Positions 1-9,348 of a stretch of 64,000 bases of DNA are shown here, piece after piece. The first letter of the stretch is position 1. The number at the start of each line of letters is the position of its first letter. The stretch lies in the NCBI RefSeq assembly GCF_020073815.1, contig NZ_JAIQZJ010000008.1, positions 228,397 through 292,396 on the forward strand. The letters are read 5' to 3'. The notes beneath the pieces were generated by a model that worked only from the letters and a program-made list of their open reading frames with translations, did no database searches and had not been told where the DNA came from. Source of the DNA: Nocardioides mangrovi. Lineage in GTDB: Bacteria > Actinomycetota > Actinomycetes > Propionibacteriales > Nocardioidaceae. Position numbers and translations under genes: made by a program.

Positions 1-1096
1 CGCCGACGAAGCCGCCGTAGGCGCCGCCCTTGTTGAAGGCGCAGTCGTGCTGGTGCGAGCCCTTGTAGATGATGTTGTTCATGATCGTCAGGCCCTCGGA
101 GCCGCCGAGGCAGGACGACAGCCAGTTGAGCGAGCCGTCGGAGATGGTGGCGTCGTACGTGCCCTCGTAGCAGCCCGGCGGGTCGCCGATCCCGGTGACG
201 TAGGCGTGCGTGCCCTGGACGACGATGTCGCTCACGCGGCCGACGCAGTTGGTGTTGATCGGCTGACCGGCCGGCGCTGCGTCGTTGGCGTCCCACTGCT
301 CGGTGGCGCCGGTGGTCGGGTCGAGGGAGGTCATGCCGCCGCTGCTGACGCCGTTGACGCCCATGAAGTTGCCGCCGGTGAGCAGCCGGCTGCCGTCCGG
401 CGCGAGCGCCAGGGCCAGCACGTTGGGGGTGTACGTCGTGACCGTGCCGTCGCGGTTGGTCACGTCGGGACGCTGGATGAACGTCGGCGCGAAGCCGGTG
501 TTGAGGGCGCCGGTCGCGGCGGTCACCGAGGCCAGGTAGGACTGCGTCGTGTTCTTGACGGTCGTGAAGTCACCGCCGAGGTAGACCGTGGAGCTCGTCG
601 ACTCGATCGATCGCACCGGGCGGTTGGGGTTGGGGGCGAAGGCCGTGACCAGCGCGCCCGTGGTGGCGTTGACGGCCGCGAGCTTGTTGCGACTGGTGCC
701 GTTGACGGTCGAGAACTGGCCACCGATGTAGAGGGTCTTGTTGTCCGGCGACATGTCGAGCGAGTAGACCCGCCCGTTCAGCGTCACGTTGAAGGCCGTG
801 TTGAGGGTGCCGTCCGAGGCGTTGAACGCCGCGATGTACGTGCGCGTCGTGGTCGACCCGGACTGGCCCGAGCCGGGCTTGACCGAGGTGAAGTTGCCGC
901 CGGCGTAGATCAGGCCGTTGCCCGTCTCCAGCGCGTCCACCTCACCGTTGGGCTGCCAGATCGGCGAGGCGACACCGCTGACCGACTGGTCGTTGACCGC
1001 GGCGGTCGCCGGTGCAGTCTCGACCGTGACGACCGCGATGACGGGCAGCAGCAGCGCCGACGCCGCCGACGCCAGGAACGCGCGAGATCTCTTCAT
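1..1096 (-). CDS. Exported propeller-like repeat protein, 3' end beyond window
   Basis: The gene starts at ATG 1096 and reads off the left edge, so about 365 residues are visible and the C-terminus is missing. The N-terminus (MKRSR followed by a hydrophobic run ending near Ala33) is a Sec-type signal peptide. The mature part repeats a motif of the form YxGGxFTxVNG followed by an alanine/valine strand and a 'TGALxxxFxP' turn (for example YIGGQFSTVNG, YLGGDFTTVKN, LLTGGNFMGVNG). This is characteristic of secreted delta-60/WD40-like beta-propeller proteins of actinobacteria. It is probably cell-surface or extracellular. No catalytic residues are evident and the ligand is unknown. It lies 117 bp downstream of the peroxidase gene on the same strand. 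Confidence 0.75.
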   Translation of the reverse strand, partial: MKRSRAFLASAASALLLPVIAVVTVETAPATAAVNDQSVSGVASPIWQPNGEVDALETGNGLIYAGGNFTSVKPGSGQSGSTTTRTYIAAFNASDGTLNTAFNVTLNGRVYSLDMSPDNKTLYIGGQFSTVNGTSRNKLAAVNATTGALVTAFAPNPNRPVRSIESTSSTVYLGGDFTTVKNTTQSYLASVTAATGALNTGFAPTFIQRPDVTNRDGTVTTYTPNVLALALAPDGSRLLTGGNFMGVNGVSSGGMTSLDPTTGATEQWDANDAAPAGQPINTNCVGRVSDIVVQGTHAYVTGIGDPPGCYEGTYDATISDGSLNWLSSCLGGSEGLTIMNNIIYKGSHQHDCAFNKGGAYGGFVG

Positions 1097-1213
1097 GACA
1101 CAGCTCCGTCCGACCCGCTCCGCGGGAGTCCCCGACCGGCCCCACGCCGGCTCGGGCGAAACGCTGACACGGGTCGGAGGACTCGTCGGGTCGAGCGAGG
1201 TGCGTTCCCCAGA

Positions 1214-2149
1214 TCAGGGGACGGCGGCCTCCAGCTGGTCCACAGACGGCACATAGAAAAGGGCGCCCGTGGTCGCACGGGACACCTCGAGCAGCCGATC
1301 GGTGGTGCCCGGAGGGTCGCCGATGAACATGTTGCGCAGCATCCGCTCGATGACGCCCGGATCCTTGGTGTAGCCGATGAAGTAGGTGCCGTACTCGCCG
1401 TCGGCCACCCGCCCGAACGGCATGTTGTCGCGCAGGATCGCCAGCTCGTTGCCGTCCTCGTCCTCGATGCTGGTCAGCGCCGTGTGCGCGCCGGGCGCCT
1501 TCTGGTCGTCGGGCAGCTCGATGTCGGAGAGCTTCTCGCGTCCGACCGCGGCCTCCTGGTGCTCCACGGCCATGGCGTTCCAGGCGTCGAGGTCGTGGAG
1601 GTACTGCTGGATGATCACGTAGCTGCCGCCCGCAAAGCCCGGGTCCTCGTCGCCGATCAGGAGGGCGGCGTCGACGGCCTGCCCGACCGGGTTCTCGGTG
1701 CCGTCGACGAAGCCGAGCAGGTCGCGACGGTCGAAGTAGCGGAAGCCGTGCACCTCGTCGACCACGCGGGCCGCGCCACGGAGCCGCTGGGTGAGCCGGG
1801 CGGCCAGCTCGAAGCACAGGTCGAGCTGCTCGGCCTTGATGTGGAAGAAGACGTCGCCGCCGGTCGCCGGCGCCGTGTGCACCGGCCCGCGGATCTCCGC
1901 GAAGGGGTGGAGGCCGGCCGGCCTCGACCCGCCGGACACCGTGCCGTAGACCGCGTCGTACGCCGCGCTCCCGATGCCGGCCACGCAGGACAGGGACGCC
2001 TCGACGTTGCGGAAGCCGATCGCCCGAGCCATGCCGGGGGCGTCGGCGAGCACCTCGCGGACGGTCTCCTCGCCGCCGGCCTCGAGGGTGAGGACGAGGA
2101 AGACGGCAGCTCGGGTGAGCGGGCTGGTGACGGGCTGCGGCTCGGGCAC
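1214..2149 (-). CDS. Dyp-type haem peroxidase
   Basis: This 311-residue protein is of the length expected for the YfeX/DypB group of dye-decolourising peroxidases, which use H2O2 to oxidise dyes, phenolics or metals at a haem. The signature GFVDGTENP gives the distal Asp149. His222 (AHTAL) is the likely proximal haem ligand, and Arg240 in LRDNMPFGR is the distal Arg. There is no signal or Tat peptide, so it is cytoplasmic or carried as encapsulin cargo; no encapsulin gene is present here. The start is GTG 2149. The cupin gene lies 28 bp upstream on the same strand, so the two are probably co-transcribed. Confidence in the family is high; the physiological substrate is unknown. Confidence 0.93.
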   Translation of the reverse strand: MPEPQPVTSPLTRAAVFLVLTLEAGGEETVREVLADAPGMARAIGFRNVEASLSCVAGIGSAAYDAVYGTVSGGSRPAGLHPFAEIRGPVHTAPATGGDVFFHIKAEQLDLCFELAARLTQRLRGAARVVDEVHGFRYFDRRDLLGFVDGTENPVGQAVDAALLIGDEDPGFAGGSYVIIQQYLHDLDAWNAMAVEHQEAAVGREKLSDIELPDDQKAPGAHTALTSIEDEDGNELAILRDNMPFGRVADGEYGTYFIGYTKDPGVIERMLRNMFIGDPPGTTDRLLEVSRATTGALFYVPSVDQLEAAVP

Positions 2150-2177
2150 GGTCCCAGTCTGCCGTCTCCGGCTGCCG

Positions 2178-2669
2178 TCAGTCCGGGATCGCCGCGGGCC
2201 GGCCGGTGCGCAGCAGCGTGGAGATGTAGATGACGATCGGCACGGTGCCGGCGTTGGTGGCGTGGTGCACCTCGTCCTGCTCCTCGCTCAGCCACTGGCC
2301 GGCCTTGACCTTGAACGTGTCGCCCGGCCCGAGCTTCTTCACCAGCGTCGGGTCGTCGCCGGAGCCCGTGAACACCTGCGCGTGGCCGGACTCGACGGTG
2401 TAGGTGAGCGCGCCCTCCGCGACGTACCCGAGCTGGGCGCCGGGGTGGTGGTGCGACGCGAGCTCGGCGCCCGGCATCACCGTGACCTTGCTGAGGCCGA
2501 GGGTGCGCTTCGGGGCGCCCGGAGGTGCCGCCACCTCCGCCAGCGACTGGCGGGTGACGGTGACCGGTGCGGGGTCGTCGTCCGCGGCGGTGGCGGAGAC
2601 GGTGATGCCGGCGGCGAGGCCGGCGCCGACCAGGGCGAGGCCGGCGAGGGGTGCGAGCACGCGCTTCAT
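2178..2669 (-). CDS. Exported cupin-domain protein
   Basis: This 163-residue protein has a clear signal peptide (MKRVLAPLAGLALVGAG, then an Ala-rich stretch to ATAADDD). One cupin fold follows: motif 1 is seen as ASHHHPGAQLGYVAEG at about residues 71-86, and motif 2 around EVHHATNAGTVP near residues 138-149. The His cluster and following acid suggest a bound metal. It may be a secreted sensor or small-molecule-binding protein; no enzymatic activity can be read. It precedes the DyP peroxidase gene by 28 bp on the same strand, which suggests an oxidative or periplasmic redox context, though this is only inference. Confidence 0.8.
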   Translation of the reverse strand: MKRVLAPLAGLALVGAGLAAGITVSATAADDDPAPVTVTRQSLAEVAAPPGAPKRTLGLSKVTVMPGAELASHHHPGAQLGYVAEGALTYTVESGHAQVFTGSGDDPTLVKKLGPGDTFKVKAGQWLSEEQDEVHHATNAGTVPIVIYISTLLRTGRPAAIPD

Positions 2670-2743
2670 GCCTCGTCACGCTAGGGCCGGGCGTCCGGTC
2701 CCGCAGGGGTTCGGGGGATCTCGGGTCGGGCCTCGTGGCCGCG

Positions 2744-2775
2744 GGAGTTTCGTCGTCCCGGCGGGATGAAACTCC
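2744..2775. terminator. Inverted repeat between divergent cupin and recC genes
   Basis: GGAGTTTC (2744-2751) pairs perfectly with GAAACTCC (2768-2775), and the loop contains a second small stem TCCCG/CGGGA. It lies in the 152-bp gap between divergently transcribed genes, so it is not placed as a terminator for either. It may be a small dispersed repeat or a regulatory hairpin. It is listed here because the structure is clear, not because the role is. Confidence 0.35.
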
Positions 2776-2809
2776 TCCGGCGGCCGACCGCCCTGTCCCC
2801 GCCGCCGCA

Positions 2810-2815
2810 TAGGGT
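2810..2815 (+). promoter_or_regulatory. -10 element (TAGGGT) for leaderless recC
   Basis: TAGGGT ends 6 bp before the GTG start at 2822, placing transcription initiation on or next to the start codon. This TANNNT-to-start spacing is the usual actinobacterial leaderless arrangement, and no ribosome binding site precedes the codon. It supports GTG 2822 as the true start. Confidence 0.5.
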
Positions 2816-2821
2816 TCCCGC

Positions 2822-5800
2822 GTGACCCTGCAGATCCACCGCGCCGCGCGCACCGACGTGCTCGCGGACCGGCTCGCGGACCTGCTGGCCACGCCGCTGG
2901 CCGACCCCTTCGCCGAGGAGGTCGTGGTGGTGCCGGCGAAGGGCGTGGAGCGCTGGCTGACCCAGCGCCTCTCGCACCGGCTCGGCACCGGCCCGCGTGG
3001 CGGCGACGGAGTGTGCGCGGGGGTGCGTTTCCTCAACCCCCGCTCGCTGGTGAGCCTGCTGCTCGGCCGCGACCGCGACGACCCGTGGGACCCCGAGCGG
3101 CTCGTGTGGCCGCTGCTCGCGACCATCGACGAGAGCCTCGGCGCGCCCGGGTTCGAGACCCTCACCGCGCACCTCGACGGCGAGATGCGGCGCAACCGCC
3201 GCTACTCCGTGGCGATCCGGCTGGCGAGCCTCTTCGCGTCGTACGCCGGGCAGCGGCCGTCCCTCGTCGCGGCCTGGCGTGCGGGGGACGACGGCGACCT
3301 CGACGACGACCTGCGCTGGCAGGCCGAGCTCTTGCGCCGGCTGCTGCCGAAGGTCGACGCGCCCGCACCCGACGTGCGCCATGCCGAGACCTGCGCGCTG
3401 ATCGCGGCCGGCGGCGGCGACCTGCCGCTGCCCGACCGGCTCAGCCTCTTCGGCCACACCCGCCTGCCGGTCACCGAGGTCGAGCTGCTGCGCGCGCTGG
3501 GCGAGCACCGCGACGTCCACCTCTTCCTGCCGCAGCCCTCGCCGACCCTCTGGGACGACCTGGCCGGGCTCGGCGGCGTGGTCGCGCGCGACGACGACCC
3601 GTCCGCCGAGCGGGTCGGTCACCCGCTGCTCGCCTCGCTCGGCCGCGACGCCCGCGAGCTGCGCCGCACCCTCGACGGGATCCCCGCCGGGCTCGTCCCG
3701 GTGCCGACCCCCGAGCCCACGACGATGCTCGGCTGGCTCCAGCACGACCTGCGCGCCAACCACGCGCCGTCGTACGCCGAACGCGCGGAGCGCCGCCTCG
3801 CGGCCGGTGACACGTCCCTGCAGGTGCACGCCTGCCACGGCGCCGCGCGCCAGGTCGACGTGCTGCGCGAGGTGCTGGTCGGGCTGCTCGCCGACGACCC
3901 GACGCTCGAGCCGCGCGACATCCTCGTGATGTGCCCGGACATCGAGACCTACGCGCCGCTGATCTCGGCCGGGTTCGGGCTCGCGACCACGGAGGGCCAT
4001 CCCGCCCACCGGCTGCGGGTCAAGCTCGCCGACCGGGCGCTGACGAGCACCAACCCGCTGCTCGCCGTCGCCGGTGACCTGCTCGAGCTGTCGGGTGGCC
4101 GGGTGACCGCGGCCGACGTGCTCGACCTGGCCGGGAGCGAGCCGTGCCGGCGGCGCTTCGGCTTCACCGACGACGAGCTCGACCGGGTCAGCCGCTGGGT
4201 CGCCCGGGCCGGGGTGCGGTGGGGGCTCGACGCCGAGGGGCGGGCCGCCTTCTCGATGCAGCGCTTCGGCCAGAACACCTGGCGCGCCGGGCTCGACCGC
4301 ATCCTCCTCGGCGTCGCGATGAGCGGCGACGACCACCGACACCTCGGTGGGGGCCTGCCGCTCGACGACGTCGGCAGCAACGAGATCGACCTGGCCGGGC
4401 GGCTCGCCGAGCTGGTCGAGCGACTCGACGTCACGCTGACCGGGCTGGCCGAGGCACGCACGGTCGCCGACTGGGTCAGCTGCCTGCGGCTCGGCGTCCG
4501 GTCGCTGACCGACGTGGCGGCCGACGACGCCTGGCAGCTGCCCCAGCTCGAGCGCGAGCTGGCCCGGGCCGCGGCCTCCTCCCACGAGGGCGAGGTCGAG
4601 CTGCGGCTCTCCGACGTCCGCGCGATGCTCCAGTCCCGGCTGGCCGGACGGCCGACCCGTGCCAACTTCCGCACCGGCAGCCTGACCGTCGCGACGCTGG
4701 TGCCGATGCGGTCGGTGCCGCACCGCGTGGTCTGCCTGGTCGGTCTCGACGACGGCGTCTTCCCGCGCGCCGGTGCCGTCGACGGCGACGACGTGCTCGC
4801 CCGCCGACCGCGCACCGGCGAGCGCGACGCCCGCAGCGAGGACCGCCAGCTGCTCCTCGACGCCGTGCTCGCCGCGACCGAGCGGCTGGTCATCACCTAC
4901 ACCGGCGCCGACGAGCAGTCCGGCGCGCGCCGACCACCGGCCGTGCCGCTCGGCGAGATCCTCGACGCCGCCGACCGCACGACCGCCGAGCCGGTCCGCG
5001 ACCGCATCGAGACCCGCCACCCGCTGCAGCCGTACGACGCCCGCAACTTCGACCCGCAGCGCCCCTTCAGCTTCGACGCCGCCTCGCTGGCCGGCGCGCG
5101 CTCCGCGTGGAGCGTCCGGCACGAGCCGCCGCCACTGCTGACCGGTCCGCTGCCCCGGCGTACGACGGGTGACGTGTCGCTCCAGGACCTCAAGGCCTTC
5201 CTCGTCCACCCGGTGCGGGCCTTCCTGCGCGAGCGCCTCGACGTGGCGGCGCCCTTCGAGCCCGACGACCTCGCCGACGCGATCCCGGTGACGCTGGACA
5301 GCCTGGAGAAGTGGCAGGTCGGCGACCGGCTGCTCCGCGAGGTGCTCGCGGGTGCCGACCCGGTCGCGGTGATGACCGCCGAGCAGCTCAGCGGCACCCT
5401 GCCGCCTGGCGGGCTCGGCGCCACCGCGCTGGAGGAGGTCGTGCAGGAGTGCCAGCGGCTCTGGGCGCGCACGGCCGACGTGCGCCAGGGGGAGAGCCGG
5501 TCGCTCGACGTCGACGTCGACCTCGGTGACGGGCGGCGGCTGACCGGGACCGTGCCCGGTGTCTACGGCACCCGCGTGGTGTCGCTCGGCTACTCCCGCC
5601 TCAAGCCCCGGCAGCGGATCCAGACCTGGGTCGACCTGCTCGCGCTGTCCGCGACCTACCCCGACCAGCACTTCACCGGCCACGCCATCGGTCGCGAGCG
5701 GGCCGGCCCGAAGCGCGCCCTGTCCGGCCCGCTCGACCACCGCGCGGTCGCCTGGCTGCGCGACCTGGTCGACCTGCGCGACGAGGGGCTCTGCCGGCCC

Positions 5801-6079
5801 CTGCCGCTCCCGGTCGCCACCGGCGCGGCCTGGGCCGAGGCGCACGTCCGCGAGCTGATGGGCCAGGACAGCCCGCCGCGCGAGGCCGCGCGCCGCGAGT
5901 GGGAGACCGACCCGCACAACTCCTTCGGCATCACCGGCGAGGACGACGACCCCTACCACCAACGGGTCTTCGGCGTCGGCGCCCCGATCGACGTCCTGGT
6001 CGACGCCGGCCTGGGCGACCTCGCCGTACGCCTCTGGGAGCCGCTGCTCGCCGGGGCCGAGAAGGTGGGCCCGCTGTGA
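2822..6079 (+). CDS. recC: RecBCD exonuclease V subunit RecC
   Basis: This 1085-residue protein matches the length and order of RecC, the subunit of the RecBCD helicase-nuclease that scans for recombination signals and holds the separated strands. Recognisable stretches are the N-terminal MTLQIHRAARTDVLADRL, the helicase-like VVPAKGVERWLTQRL, and FNPQRPFSFD-type sequence near residue 745. The start is GTG 2822, preceded by a leaderless-type -10. Its stop overlaps the recB start by GTGA. The three genes form one operon for double-strand break repair. The pathway is established for RecBCD in enterobacteria and in actinobacteria such as Mycobacterium; the recognised octamer (chi) of this organism cannot be seen. 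Confidence 0.95.
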   Translation: MTLQIHRAARTDVLADRLADLLATPLADPFAEEVVVVPAKGVERWLTQRLSHRLGTGPRGGDGVCAGVRFLNPRSLVSLLLGRDRDDPWDPERLVWPLLATIDESLGAPGFETLTAHLDGEMRRNRRYSVAIRLASLFASYAGQRPSLVAAWRAGDDGDLDDDLRWQAELLRRLLPKVDAPAPDVRHAETCALIAAGGGDLPLPDRLSLFGHTRLPVTEVELLRALGEHRDVHLFLPQPSPTLWDDLAGLGGVVARDDDPSAERVGHPLLASLGRDARELRRTLDGIPAGLVPVPTPEPTTMLGWLQHDLRANHAPSYAERAERRLAAGDTSLQVHACHGAARQVDVLREVLVGLLADDPTLEPRDILVMCPDIETYAPLISAGFGLATTEGHPAHRLRVKLADRALTSTNPLLAVAGDLLELSGGRVTAADVLDLAGSEPCRRRFGFTDDELDRVSRWVARAGVRWGLDAEGRAAFSMQRFGQNTWRAGLDRILLGVAMSGDDHRHLGGGLPLDDVGSNEIDLAGRLAELVERLDVTLTGLAEARTVADWVSCLRLGVRSLTDVAADDAWQLPQLERELARAAASSHEGEVELRLSDVRAMLQSRLAGRPTRANFRTGSLTVATLVPMRSVPHRVVCLVGLDDGVFPRAGAVDGDDVLARRPRTGERDARSEDRQLLLDAVLAATERLVITYTGADEQSGARRPPAVPLGEILDAADRTTAEPVRDRIETRHPLQPYDARNFDPQRPFSFDAASLAGARSAWSVRHEPPPLLTGPLPRRTTGDVSLQDLKAFLVHPVRAFLRERLDVAAPFEPDDLADAIPVTLDSLEKWQVGDRLLREVLAGADPVAVMTAEQLSGTLPPGGLGATALEEVVQECQRLWARTADVRQGESRSLDVDVDLGDGRRLTGTVPGVYGTRVVSLGYSRLKPRQRIQTWVDLLALSATYPDQHFTGHAIGRERAGPKRALSGPLDHRAVAWLRDLVDLRDEGLCRPLPLPVATGAAWAEAHVRELMGQDSPPREAARREWETDPHNSFGITGEDDDPYHQRVFGVGAPIDVLVDAGLGDLAVRLWEPLLAGAEKVGPL

Positions 6080-9000
6080 GCTCCCTGCAGCCCTTCGACA
6101 TCCGCGACCCGCTGCCCACCGGCACCGTGCTGCTCGAGGCCAGCGCCGGCACCGGCAAGACCTGGACCATCGGCGCGCTCGTGACCCGCTACATCGCCGA
6201 GGGCGTCGCGAGTCTCGAGCAGATGCTGGTCGTGACGTTCGGGCGCGCGGCCAGCCAGGAGCTGCGCGAGCGCGTGCGCGCCCAGCTGGTCGAGGCCGAG
6301 CGGGTGCTCAGCGACGACCCGGCGGCGACCGGGGTCGGCGACTCCGAGCTGGTCGCGATGCTGCGCTCGTGGGACGCCGACCAGCGTCGGCTCGGCCACC
6401 GGCGGGTCACCGAGGCGCTGGCCGGCTTCGACGCGGCGACGATCGCGACCACCCACCAGTTCTGCTCGCTGGTGCTCGACTCCCTGGGCGTCGCGGGCGA
6501 CACCGACTCCCGCGCGCGGCTGGTCGAGGACCTCGACGACCTGGTCAAGGAGACCGTCGACGACCTCTTCCTGCGGGCCTTCGCCTACGACGAGGGCGGC
6601 CCGGTCTTCACCCACGACGAGGCGATGGCGATCGCCCGGGCCGCGGTCGGCGATCCGCAGGCGCGGCTCGAGCCGGCCGACGAGGACCGCGGCACGGTCG
6701 CCGGTCGCAAGGTCAGCTTCGCCTCCGCCGTCCGCGACGAGCTCGACCGGCGCAAGCGGCGGCTCGGCATCCTGTCCTACGACGACCTCCTGTCCCAGCT
6801 CGCCGACGCGCTCGTCGAGGAGGACGGTGCGGCCGCGCAGCGGATGCGCCAGCGCTGGCAGATCGTGCTGGTCGACGAGTTCCAGGACACCGACCCGGTG
6901 CAGTGGCAGGTGCTCGACCGCGCCTTCAGCGGCCACGCCACGATGGTCCTGATCGGCGATCCCAAGCAGGCCATCTACGCCTTCCGCGGCGGCGACGTGA
7001 CGACCTACCTCCAGGCCGCCGCGACCGCGCAGACCCAGCAGACCCTGGCGGTCAACTGGCGCAGCGACGCCCCGCTGCTGGACGGGTTCCAACGGCTGCT
7101 CGCCGGCGCCGCGCTCGGCGACGACCGCATCGTGGTCCGCGACGTCACCGCCCACCACCACGAGAGCCGGCTCGTCGGCGCACCCGCGGCCGAGCCGTTC
7201 CGGGTCCGGGTCGTGCGCCGCGAGACCTTCGGCCGCCGGGGCGGCTCGACGCTCACCGTCGGCCAGGTGCGACCCCACATCGCACGCGACCTCGCCCTCG
7301 ACGTACGCCGGCTGCTGGCCAGCGGTGCGACGTACGACGGCGAGCCGGTCCGGCCGCGCGACGTCGCGGTGATCAGCTACCGCCACGCCGACCTCGCCGC
7401 CGTGCGCGAGGCGCTGCTCGCCGTCGGGGTGCCGGCCGTGATCGCCGGCGGCGGCAGCGTCTTCGCGACCCCGGCGGCGGTCGAGTGGCTGACGCTGCTG
7501 GAGGCGCTGGAGCAGCCGCACCGCAGCACCCGCGTGCGATCGGCCGCGCTCACCTGCTTCCTCGGCCGCACCGCCGCCGAGCTCGACGTCCGCGGCGACG
7601 ACCTGACCGACGAGGTCGCCGACACCCTGCGCACCTGGGTCGAGCTCTTCACCACCCGCGGGATCGCGGCGGTGCTCGAGGCCGCCAACGTGGCCGGCCT
7701 GCCCGAGCGGGTGCTCGCCGAGGTCGGCGGGGACCGCCGACTCACCGACCTGCGCCACATCGGCGAGGCGCTGCACGAGGTGACGCTCACCGAGCGCCAC
7801 GGCCTGGTCTCCCTGCTGACCTGGCTGCGCGAGCAGGTTCGCGAGGGTCGCGCCGGCCGCGGCATCGAGCGCACCCGCCGCCTCGACTCCGACGCCGCCG
7901 CCGTGCAGCTGGTGACGATCCACGCGAGCAAGGGCCTGGAGTACCCCGTCGTCTACCTGCCCGCGCTCTCCGACCGCTTCGTGCCCAAGCCGACCCGGCC
8001 GCTCTTCCACGACGACGAGGGCCGGCGCTGCCTCGACGTCGGCGGCGCCGGCGCGCACTGGGGCGGCCACTGCCGCCGCTGGGCCGACGAGGAGGCCGGT
8101 GAGTGGCTGCGCCTGCTCTACGTCGCCATCACCCGCGCCAAGTCGCAGGTCGTCGCGTGGTGGGCGCCGACCAAGAACGCCGTCGCCTCGCCGCTTCACC
8201 GGATGCTGCTCCGGCCGCCCGACGTGGCCGAGGTCCCGGACTCGCCGCCGGTGCCCGACGACGACGCCGTCGTGCGGCTCTTCGCCGAGTGGCGCGACCG
8301 CGGCGGCCCGGCGCCCGAGCCGGCGCTCCACCAGGACCCGGGCGCCGACCCGCCCGCTCCCACCGCCCCCGCCCTCGTCGCCCGCAGCTTCACCCGCGAG
8401 GTCGACACCGAGTGGCGGCGCGCGTCGTACTCCTCCCTGAGCAAGGTCGAGGCGGTCGCGTCCGTCGCGAGTGAGCCCGAGGTGATCGGCAAGGACGACG
8501 AGCCCATCGAGCCGGTCGAGGACGTCTCGGCCGCGCCGCTCGAGGGCGACGTGCCCTCGCCGATGGCCGGGCTCCCGGTGGGTGCGACGTTCGGCTCCCT
8601 GGTCCACGCGGTGCTCGAGCACACCGACCCCGACGCGGCCGACCTGCGCGCGGAGCTGCTCGGCCACATCGACGAGCAGCTCGGCTGGTGGCCGGTCGAG
8701 CTCGACCGCGAGGAGCTGGCCGACGCGCTCGTCGCGGTCTGCGACTCGCCGCTCGGACCGCTGGCCGACACGACCCTCCGCGAGGTGTCGCTCGGCGACC
8801 GGCTGCGCGAGATGGAGTTCGAGCTGCCACTGGGCGACGGTCTCCTCGGTGCGGTCGGGCCGCTGCTCGAGCGACACCTGCCCGAGGGCGATCCCGTCCG
8901 TCGCTACGCCGAGCAGCTCGCCGGTCCGCTGGGTGAGCAGACCCTGCGCGGCTACCTCACCGGCTCGGTCGACGTCGTGCTCCGGGTGCGCACCGAGCAG

Positions 9001-9348
9001 GGTCCGCGCTACCTGGTCGTCGACTACAAGACCAACTGGCTCGGCCCGGCCGACCAGCCGCTCACCGCCCACAGCTACCGCCCCGAGGCGCTCGACGACG
9101 CGATGGGCCACTCCGACTACCCGCTCCAGGCGCTGCTCTACGCCGCGGTCCTGCATCGCTTCCTGCGCTGGCGCCAGCCGGGCTACGACCCCGAGCAGCA
9201 CCTCGGCGGCGTGCTCTACCTCTACCTGCGCGGCATGTGCGGCCCCGACACCCCGCTCGTCGACGGCGCCCCCTGCGGCGTCTTCGCCTGGCGCCCGCCG
9301 GTCGCCCTCGTCGAGGACCTCTCCGACCTCCTGGACGGTGCACCATGA
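6076..9348 (+). CDS. recB: RecBCD exonuclease V subunit RecB (helicase-nuclease)
   Basis: This 1090-residue UvrD/SF1 3'-5' helicase is fused to a C-terminal nuclease. I chose GTG 6076 because it overlaps the recC stop (GTGA) and is followed directly by SSLQPFDIRDPLPTG and the Walker A motif ASAGTGKT at about residues 22-29. The Walker B motif is VDEFQDTDPVQW, motif III is IGDPKQAIYAFRGGD, and motif VI is in LLYVAITRAKSQ. The RecB-family nuclease centre is LVVDYKTNWLG near residue 980 (Asp and Lys of the D...K motif). An upstream in-frame extension would lie inside recC and is not credible. Confidence 0.95.
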   Translation: MSSLQPFDIRDPLPTGTVLLEASAGTGKTWTIGALVTRYIAEGVASLEQMLVVTFGRAASQELRERVRAQLVEAERVLSDDPAATGVGDSELVAMLRSWDADQRRLGHRRVTEALAGFDAATIATTHQFCSLVLDSLGVAGDTDSRARLVEDLDDLVKETVDDLFLRAFAYDEGGPVFTHDEAMAIARAAVGDPQARLEPADEDRGTVAGRKVSFASAVRDELDRRKRRLGILSYDDLLSQLADALVEEDGAAAQRMRQRWQIVLVDEFQDTDPVQWQVLDRAFSGHATMVLIGDPKQAIYAFRGGDVTTYLQAAATAQTQQTLAVNWRSDAPLLDGFQRLLAGAALGDDRIVVRDVTAHHHESRLVGAPAAEPFRVRVVRRETFGRRGGSTLTVGQVRPHIARDLALDVRRLLASGATYDGEPVRPRDVAVISYRHADLAAVREALLAVGVPAVIAGGGSVFATPAAVEWLTLLEALEQPHRSTRVRSAALTCFLGRTAAELDVRGDDLTDEVADTLRTWVELFTTRGIAAVLEAANVAGLPERVLAEVGGDRRLTDLRHIGEALHEVTLTERHGLVSLLTWLREQVREGRAGRGIERTRRLDSDAAAVQLVTIHASKGLEYPVVYLPALSDRFVPKPTRPLFHDDEGRRCLDVGGAGAHWGGHCRRWADEEAGEWLRLLYVAITRAKSQVVAWWAPTKNAVASPLHRMLLRPPDVAEVPDSPPVPDDDAVVRLFAEWRDRGGPAPEPALHQDPGADPPAPTAPALVARSFTREVDTEWRRASYSSLSKVEAVASVASEPEVIGKDDEPIEPVEDVSAAPLEGDVPSPMAGLPVGATFGSLVHAVLEHTDPDAADLRAELLGHIDEQLGWWPVELDREELADALVAVCDSPLGPLADTTLREVSLGDRLREMEFELPLGDGLLGAVGPLLERHLPEGDPVRRYAEQLAGPLGEQTLRGYLTGSVDVVLRVRTEQGPRYLVVDYKTNWLGPADQPLTAHSYRPEALDDAMGHSDYPLQALLYAAVLHRFLRWRQPGYDPEQHLGGVLYLYLRGMCGPDTPLVDGAPCGVFAWRPPVALVEDLSDLLDGAP

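Noticed and set aside
942..3195. Long minus-strand frames overlapping the DyP and cupin genes
   Set aside because: Arg/Pro-rich shadow translations of the DyP and cupin genes in another frame.
2681..5962. 1093-codon open frame antisense to recC
   Set aside because: High GC keeps the opposite frame open; the composition is D/R/G/V-rich without motifs, and recC is clear on the + strand.
5899..6075. N-terminal extension of RecB upstream of 6076
   Set aside because: It lies wholly inside recC and lacks any family similarity.
5953..9201. 1082-codon open frame antisense to recB
   Set aside because: Same reason; helicase motifs are all on the + strand.
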